From Leuctra nigra (lineage: Eukaryota; Arthropoda; Insecta; Plecoptera; Leuctridae), in contig OW203764.1 in assembly GCA_934045905.1 (NCBI GenBank), positions 33,087,629-33,151,628 on the forward strand: a DNA stretch of 64,000 bases, read 5' to 3'. Of this stretch, positions 57,198 through 64,000 are shown in pieces. A program made the position numbers and the translations under genes. The notes under the pieces are model-generated. The model was not told the origin of the DNA. It made no database searches and worked only from the letters and a program-made list of their open reading frames with translations. The first letter of the stretch is position 1. Every line of letters begins with the position of its first letter.

Positions 57198-58229
57198 AAC
57201 TTTTTATTTTTCATTACAAACCCTGAATAATTTTTTACACCAAAACAAAATAGGATTGCATTTTAATTTATTATTTATATTATTCAGTAAATATAAAATA
57301 TATATTGTTGACATCGATATACTCCATAATTTGTTTATACTGTCTCCAAATCTTTCTCAAACATTGGTAACATAGGTCTGTATCTGCTCTCTTTGTTTTA
57401 CTTACTTTTGGTATCGGAATGGTGATTGATTTTTTCCAACTGGACAGAAACACTCCATATTCCATGGATTTATTAAATATAGATGCAAGACATTCTTTAA
57501 TAACAGGAAAAATATATTTGAAAATGCCTATACTGTAAGTTTATACGTGGTTTATACCATCTACTGTTGGGGAAGAATTTCTCATCTTCCATATTATACT
57601 TTTTTCCGAAAGGAGGTAGGTAACTGTCTTAGGTGAATGTTAATTCCGATAAATAAATTTCCCTCAGTGTTGCCAGATGAGCACAACTGAAATTCCCATC
57701 AGGCTATCGTAAATTTCCCACAAAACAATAAAATTTCCCACATTACATTTTAACTCACAAAATCACTTGTCAGCGGATCGAAACTCACTTGTCGAAAATC
57801 AGATTCGGTTCGATGATGCACCAACCAACAAGCCTCCAGGGCTTCTGCCTCTCCTTCGCTAATTAAATACTCTTCAAATTAAAAAAAAAACTGCGCCGCA
57901 GGCGTGCCGCTATTTTAGCGCAAATTTTAAAGCTATTTATATTCGAAATTATTTTCATCTTGTATATATTTTTAGTACTTTTTCGTTGTTTCGTAATTTT
58001 TATTTGTTAATATTTAAGTTTTTATACACTAAATATTAATAATAGTTAAAATGTCTTAAATTCCCACGTTTTGGACCAAAAACTATAAAAATTCCCTTTT
58101 TCCCATTTGGGTTTGTAATTCCCACATATATGGGAAATTTCCCACGATCTGGCAACACTGATTTCCCTTCCTTGTTTACCCAATGAGTGATTTAATTGTC
58201 TATATGTCAATTAGATTCACAATTTACTC
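57198..58229. other. Spacer between 5S genes
   Basis: AT-rich, with repeated TTTCCCAC blocks (about 57700-58150). The sequence before each gene (GAGTGATTTAATTGTCTATA ... TAGATTCA) is duplicated, showing that gene plus upstream flank form one repeat unit of 1152 bp. Confidence 0.7.
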
Positions 58230-58348
58230 GTCAACGACCATACCATGTTGAAAACACCGGTTCTCGTCCGATCACCGAAGTTAAGCAACATCGGGCGCGG
58301 TCAGTACTTGGATGGGTGACCGCTTGGGAACACCGCGTGCCGTTGGCA
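58230..58348 (+). rRNA. 5S ribosomal RNA, copy 2
   Basis: Identical to copy 1 over 119 nt, including the paired helix II changes, and followed by an eight-T Pol III terminator (CACTTTTTTTTG). Start-to-start distance to copy 1 is 1152 bp. Confidence 0.95.
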
Positions 58349-58350
58349 AC

Positions 58351-58359
58351 ACTTTTTTT
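58351..58359 (+). terminator. Pol III T-run after 5S copy 2
   Basis: A run of T residues directly downstream of the 5S gene, the standard stop signal for RNA polymerase III. Confidence 0.8.
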
Positions 58360-58504
58360 TGTTCATTATGAACCCTTAATTATTTTTTAACCAAATCGAA
58401 GTAGGATTTTATTTGTATTTTATTGTATTTGTATAATACAAATAATTCCTTATTAGGGAATTCTCCTCAGATTTTAATTTACTTTTAATTAATTAAATAC
58501 AACC

Positions 58505-58735
58505 CCGTAAAAAACACACCGTTTAAAAAAAATAAGAAATCTAAAAATTCAGCACTGAAAAGTTGTCATATCAAACAATGGGTTAAGTCAAAACTTTATT
58601 TTAAAAACCAATATATACTTGGCGCATCGTGTATAGGTGTACATAGTATAAAAATTGTCATTGTCAAAAATCAAATGTACCTAAATATATATAATATACC
58701 TATAATGCCCTTAAAAACGATGCGAATTCGCATCG
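58505..58735. repeat. CACTCCGTG-family inverted-repeat element, partial copy 3
   Basis: AAAAAACACACCGTTTAAAA, TCAGCACTGAAAAG and ACTTGGCGCATCGTG match the left arm of copies 1 and 2; the right arm is missing or diverged. Confidence 0.7.
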
Positions 58736-58824
58736 TTACACACAGCGTTTTCGCATCACACAGCAAACGATGCGTGTTCCGAATTTAGTTCGGTTCGTTA
58801 TGTCGAAAACATTGAGTCGAGAAT

Positions 58825-59946
58825 TTTTTTAGTGTCGAAAGCAATTTTACTGCTGATTCGTTTAGTTCATGACCTGCCATTGAAAAAAATATTATGGTGT
58901 CATTTTGGGAAATCCAAGATAGTGGAGTTATTCAAGATGGCCGCAAAAACGTATTTAATTCATAACGGCATAAGTGAGAAAGATACAGAACCAACATTTT
59001 TGCATAGCATACACTTACTACTGTTGCACTCAAGGTGAAAATATCAACACTTCAATTTTCAAAATGGCGACGTAATAAATTATTTTGATTCAATTCCAAA
59101 AATTGCTGTAACTTTCTTTCTTTGAAATATATTTTTATTTTTCCAACGGTTACGAATAAGTGTTGACTTTATGAAACGATATCGTGATGGTGTCAAACTA
59201 TAATCTTTAAAATGGCGCTTTCATTAAAGATGGCGATGATAATTTTTTAAAATTAATTGACGGATCGGAACGAGACTAGTGGCCATGTACTACTCGGACG
59301 AATCGATACAAATTGTCATCTATTTTAAAACCTTCTTTAAATTTCTTGCCAACCCAATTTACAAAACCGGAAGTGCCTTCAAAAATGATTAAAACCAAAG
59401 TAAATTCACCTTTTAAACAATATAGACCATGAGCCAGCCGTAGTGGACCCTACCCCCACCCCGGTCCCAGAAGTTCTGAAAGTGGTTTTGGGTACCTTAA
59501 GGTACGCACATTACACTTTCAGTTGTTTGACATCTGCCCTTTGGGGCAACAACCCCTCAGGGGGGCGCAAAAGGTGATTTTTGGGGTATTTTGCAACACG
59601 TGTGAATTTTCTGTGGGCTAACGGGGCAATATAATTACAATCATTTTGCATATTTAAATAAAGAATGCCATTTGTAATATTATCCATATTTTTGTGTAAG
59701 GGTAATACTCCTAAATCAAAATTTGGGAAATTTTGGAAATTGGGGAGGAATAACCCAAAATAGTTTTGATGGCAGTCAATTCTTCGTAATAAAAAGTTGT
59801 TCATGAATATGACATCAAGATTGCAATATTTTGTGTTTACAACCCATTTTACTGGAACTAAGTGTAATTGTCGGAAAAATGATTTTTTTGAGGTCAGATG
59901 TATTTTTTTTTCTTTCAGCAGTAAAATTGCTTTCGACACTAAAAAA
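58825..59946. mobile_element. 1.1-kb inverted-repeat element (AGTGTCGAAAGC ends)
   Basis: About 32-bp inverted ends (TTTTTTAGTGTCGAAAGC, then AATTTTACTGCTGA, and complement). Its right half matches 15190-15575. No transposase or other domain is encoded; target duplication not assignable because of flanking T/A runs. Confidence 0.8.
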
Positions 59947-61514
59947 CACGGAATTACATAAGGGACCGGACTTATACCCCTTCTACACGCTCACTTTAAT
60001 AGAGTATGTTAACATACATTTAAATGACGTCTCACTTCAGCACGTCTACACACTCACTTTATCTATTGACGCACTATCTGGTGACGATTCTGTAATTATT
60101 ACCTTAATTTGTCGATTCAGTGCAGTGTTATTCTAATGACAGTGAGGAGATTTCACATGAATAGTCCAGTGAAGTTATTTCCAAAAAATGTTTCAGCTGT
60201 CAGTTCAAGTTGGAAACAAAATCACTCTTGGATGACATAGACTCACTTTTAACACTTATAAATACTTATTTATTATTTTAAAATTGTTTTGAGCCTTTTT
60301 GTTAGGTTAAAAAGTATTATTAAATAGCACGCAATACACTTACAAATTCAATTAAACATTTTAACTTCAATATGTATACAATTTTACTATTAAATCTAGA
60401 ACTGAAGAAGAACAAAAGAAAGTAGAAATAGTTATCTTCAAATTGGCGGTGGTGGATTTTTCGAATCGTTTTTAAAAATAATCTTGCGAGACCTCGCGTT
60501 TTGCGTTAAACATAGGTTAAATGGAGGTCCGTCGCGAACTTGAAGATCATCTACAGTCTACACGGTACAGTCTACACGGACAGTCTACACGGTGTAGAAG
60601 GGGTTTCGGCCAAAATACAATTCACGGCCATATGGATTAACATTGCACCGAATCGTATTCGGGCCGAATCCATGAACTGACAGGTTTTTGAAATAAATTT
60701 ATTTCAAGAGTTATTGAGGTTTGAAAGTGTGATTTTATTTGTCGAGCTCTGAACGCCTCCCCAGCGATCTGTGATTGGATGACGTCAGAAACCAGTTAGT
60801 AGGCACCACGGTGGTAGGCACACTAACTAAATAGTTAGTGTGCCTACTATCTGCTTTCTGAAGAATATTCTAAGGCAATAGTGCTGTATTGCTAATTGGT
60901 ATCCTAGATTTTACCATGTTTAATCTGTCTTGAGAAATAAAACTTGAGAAGAAGTATGGTTCAATACTGCACTATCTTCAAATTTAACGCTGTATTAAAC
61001 AAAGTTATTACCCATATTAATTAATATTGCCGATTATAATAATCCAATAAATATTTTGAAAAGTACCTAATTGCGTATTTCTGTTGAGACTAAATTACAT
61101 AAAAATAATGATACCATTTAACTGTAATGCCGTTTCTCAACAATGAAGTTTTGCAGATAGTGCAGTCTGGAACCAGGAAGACGATATTATAATTTGATCA
61201 GACTCTGGTTTCAAATATTTTGGGCCAGGGGGTAGACAAAACATGCACAACATTATGTGTCGATAAAGATCGTTCACGTTAAGAATATTTCTGACGTTTT
61301 AGTCATCACGTCGTTCATTGGTCGTTCACTTGAACACATGCCCTGTCAATGGCAATTGACTTTCTTCTTTGTATTATTAAAATTGTAAACATTATGTGAA
61401 ATACACAATTTTTAATAGTAGAAAATATTAGAAAAAATCAATATAATTGATTTATTTTATCTACAGTCGTCTTATACATATTTTTTGATTATTGATATTT
61501 ACATGTGTAGATAT
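59947..61514. other. Intergenic, contains a 34-nt hairpin
   Basis: No gene seen. A perfect hairpin at 60814-60847 (stem GTAGGCACACTAACT, loop AAAT) is the only strong local structure. About 60620-60670 resembles the core of the small repeat at 17655-17766. Confidence 0.5.
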
Positions 61515-62409
61515 CTAGTGGAGCGGTCGCTCCACGCCAGCCAAGTCGTACGGCGCGCACACTCTCATATAAAGGCTGGAGCAAACCCACTTTTACTGTA
61601 AGCATCAAAGTGGCATTTTCGGCCTACTGGATCTTAAAATTGGGAAATCTCACATTGTTGCGATATATCTTAATTTCGAGCTATGGCCCACCCTACAACA
61701 TATACCAAATTTGGGAACAATAGGTTACGCCCTTTGCACGCTAGAGGGCCGTGAAAACAGTGTTTTAGGGCGGTTTTCATAATAATAATAATAATAATAA
61801 TAATAATCTCAGTAGTAGTCTCCTGGAATTCAAATCCGGTAACATGGCCACAGCCTAAACGGCTGAACCGATTGATCTCACATTTTTACCACGTGTGCAC
61901 TTTTGGCGTCTGATTTAACCTTCACCCCATGAATTTTTTGTGCCGCCATTTTGAAACCGGAAGTGACGTCATATCTTAACAACAGCTGGACCGATTGGAA
62001 CGAAAATAGCGCCAAACGATTCGGACGGTCATCTATATGGATTATCAATAGCAACAGACTAAAATTTATGTTAACGAAACCGGAAATGACGTCATGAAAT
62101 TTAATTCATCGATTGGCAATTCGGCAACAAATTTGATCCAATTATTTTGATATTTATGTAACGTATGTTCTTTTGATATTTCATTTGACTTGATATAAAA
62201 CCAACCGGAAGCCGCCATTTTGAAACCAGAAATGACATCATATCTTAATAACGTCTAAATAGATTTTAAAGAAACCAGCGCTAAACAATTTAGACGGTAA
62301 ACTTTATGTATTATCATCAATAATATTTGCAGTTTCCCATACTGAAACCGGAAATGACGTCACACATTTTAAAAATCTCACAAATTTACATTTTGATGCA
62401 ATAAATATA
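61515..62409 (+). mobile_element. H2-family repeat, copy 4, with ETS/CRE modules
   Basis: CTAG plus GTGGAGCGGTCGCTCCAC start the copy; the body includes GGCATTTTCGGCCTACTGG and an (AAT)n microsatellite (61781-61807). Downstream, CCGGAAGTGACGTCAT is exact at 61957-61972, with variants near 62083, 62219 and 62345. So the module array travels with the H2 body. The H1 element at 62410 cuts it. Confidence 0.75.
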
Positions 62410-62945
62410 CTAGGAAAACGCTCTGAGTAACGCGTTGATGAGCGAGCACGGATACACGCAACACCTCGAACCGAAATTATGTCTATCGAAAATGTCATTA
62501 AAAGCCAATAATTCTTGAATTTCGTCACAGACTTGTATAAATATCCCCAAAATTTCCAAAAAATATTGGTCCCAATAACCTTGCTAAGTTTTAAGTTGAT
62601 CGATTAAACCTTTGATTGAACGGTTCCTTGTTAAGTTTCAAAAATCACATGATATCCTTCAAACAATATACCTGGGACCACTCATATGATATGATATTAC
62701 TGTGGACACAATATCAGATCAATCTGTTAAACGGTCATTATTAGTTTCATTTCGTTTGAAACTTTCTGCTCTAACTACCTTGCCTTGAACTGAAGATTCG
62801 AAGTCGCCGTGAATTTGACAGCCAACACACAAAATGTCCCTAAAATTACAAAAACTTCTGAAAATAACTACAAATTAGACTGAAAATTGGCAAAAATACC
62901 TTAAATGTTGCTACCAATTACCATGCGAAGTTTTTAGTTGGTCGG

Positions 62946-63176
62946 TCAATCGGCAATACCCGCTGCACGAGAGCGGGTATTGCGTTGATTATTTGAGTAT
63001 CTCCTTGCAGCAGTCTGGTCGGGGGTCTCTTTGCTCCTTGATGCTTTATTATTAACGACATTTTGTTTCAACCTTTTAGATTTAGCTTCGTCAGTTTCTT
63101 GATCTTCAATTTCACGCAGACGCTTTTTCGCCTTTATGGCTTTCATTCTAGCAGAAGTCTTTCCATTTTTCGGCAT
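62946..63176 (-). CDS. 76-residue basic protein, possibly N-terminus of a Helitron Rep/helicase
   Basis: It opens with MPKNGKTSARMKAIKAKK and is very rich in Lys, Arg and Ser with spaced R..R..A..R patterns (RSKETPDQTAARRYSNNQR). This recalls the disordered N-termini of arthropod Helitron proteins, but that is a weak resemblance and no catalytic domain follows. The C-terminal codons lie in one arm of a perfect hairpin (62952-62982). It sits inside an H1 repeat in the expected orientation. Likely a remnant rather than a host gene. Confidence 0.45.
   Translation of the reverse strand: MPKNGKTSARMKAIKAKKRLREIEDQETDEAKSKRLKQNVVNNKASRSKETPDQTAARRYSNNQRNTRSRAAGIAD
62952..62982. repeat. Perfect 12-bp-stem hairpin
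   Basis: GCAATACCCGCT and its exact complement are separated by seven bases (GCACGAG). It overlaps the end of the small Helitron-like reading frame. Helitrons often carry such hairpins near a terminus; here it is about 540 bp from the CTAG. Confidence 0.85.
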
Positions 63177-63183
63177 GTTTAAA

Positions 63184-64000
63184 TAGGGATAAGATAGGTA
63201 ATGAAAAAGTAAGAAGTAGAGTACCTACCTAATTAAAGTACAATAATATTTGTGTGATCAATGTTTGAAATGCACGAAATGTGTGCTCAAAGACGTAATG
63301 TATTCAATGTCGTAATGTTACGAAATGAATCTTGAACAAAACTTCGCAAATATGAAAATAAAGTAAACACCTTTCAACTAATAAGCGAAAGGAATCAAAG
63401 TTCCACACAAAAAAACGGATCAGGTAAAATAGTAACTACCTAGTTTAGAAACGGAATGAATCCAACGTTCCACAATTAAAATAAGACAACGTAATGTTTT
63501 GAACTGAATGAATCAAAACTTTCAAAAAAAATAGCAACCTTCAAGGAAATGTCAGGCTAGACAGAAGCTCAGAAACGGAATAAATCCAACGTTTCCAAGA
63601 AGAAAATAATTTGAAATAATCAATCCCCTGGACAAATACTGTAGATACCTAATATATCTATGCTTTAAAAGCAATTCAATTTTACTAATACCTTCACAAA
63701 GTACACCAAATTGCCAAAATTATCAACGAAAAGAAGCAAAATGCAGGAGAGATTTGGAATGACGTGTGAACGCTAGAAGAGAACAAACGCCACTCAATGA
63801 TATTATTGAAATGTGAGCTTATGTTTCTAATCCCTCCTGGATGCAAAATCAGCCAAGTAGAAACACGGGAGGCACGGCCATCAGAACTACGAATTGACGA
63901 AAAGACAATCAAGGTCCTTAAAAACTCGAAATGATTTGTTGGAAACTATGATCCAAATTGAATTATTCAAATTTGATCAACTCAATAAACATAAAAATAT
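63184..64000. other. AT-rich sequence with CGGAATGAATCCAACGTT-type repeats
   Basis: Three diverged blocks (near 63388, 63450 and 63575) share GAAACGGAAT.AATCCAACGTT. No gene is supported; the window ends in this region. Confidence 0.45.

Larger units (their letters stand above)
62410..63183 (-). mobile_element. Helitron-like element, family H1, copy C
   Basis: The left border is CTAGGAAAACGCTC after A (62409), as in copies A and B. 62410-62945 is the reverse of the copy A 3' region. Unlike A and B, this copy continues into a short reading frame. The 5' end is not identified. Confidence 0.65.

Overview
The window looks like nuclear DNA of an insect. It carries an insect-type seven-transmembrane gustatory receptor and odorant receptor, genes split by many short GT-AG introns, two Pol III 5S rRNA genes, and a very high load of MITEs, SINEs, non-LTR retrotransposons and Helitron-like repeats. 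A hemipteran (planthopper-like) genome is my best guess; that is inference, not something the sequence proves.

Layout. 0-6 kb: poly-C tracts, an 11-copy 104-bp satellite, a hAT-type element built of ATCGATAT repeats, and a second diverged copy of the satellite flank broken by a retrotransposon fragment. 6.3-9.7 kb: a broken adhesion-type GPCR gene, hit by one hAT-type MITE exactly on a splice acceptor and by another inside its coding region. 10-16 kb: a 1.8-kb foldback element, a dead non-LTR reverse transcriptase cut by a Helitron-like repeat, and assorted repeats. 16.5-22.5 kb (+): a seven-exon gustatory receptor (437 residues as modelled). 24.0-34.9 kb (-): a nine-exon secreted modular serine protease (745 residues as modelled: signal peptide, three Ig-like domains, Thr/Pro linker, CCP, S1 protease), with an antisense non-LTR element, a SINE and several MITEs in its introns. 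37.7-49.3 kb (-): an odorant receptor with eight clear exons, an unusually long loop exon, and two tandem arrays that begin at splice donors. 49.3-64 kb: mostly repeats (two Helitron-like families, large inverted-repeat elements, an array of ETS/CRE composite motifs) plus two identical 5S rRNA genes 1152 bp apart.

The intact-looking host genes are not an operon; the gustatory receptor and the protease converge. All exon models chain with consistent intron phase, which is the main support for them. The most unusual theme is tandem duplication anchored on splice sites in both chemoreceptor genes: 11 copies of an exon end plus its donor, a 33-bp array starting at another donor, and an in-frame 54-bp duplication of an acceptor. 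Ten mobile-element insertions could be bounded precisely by target-site duplications or by restoration of an interrupted reading frame.
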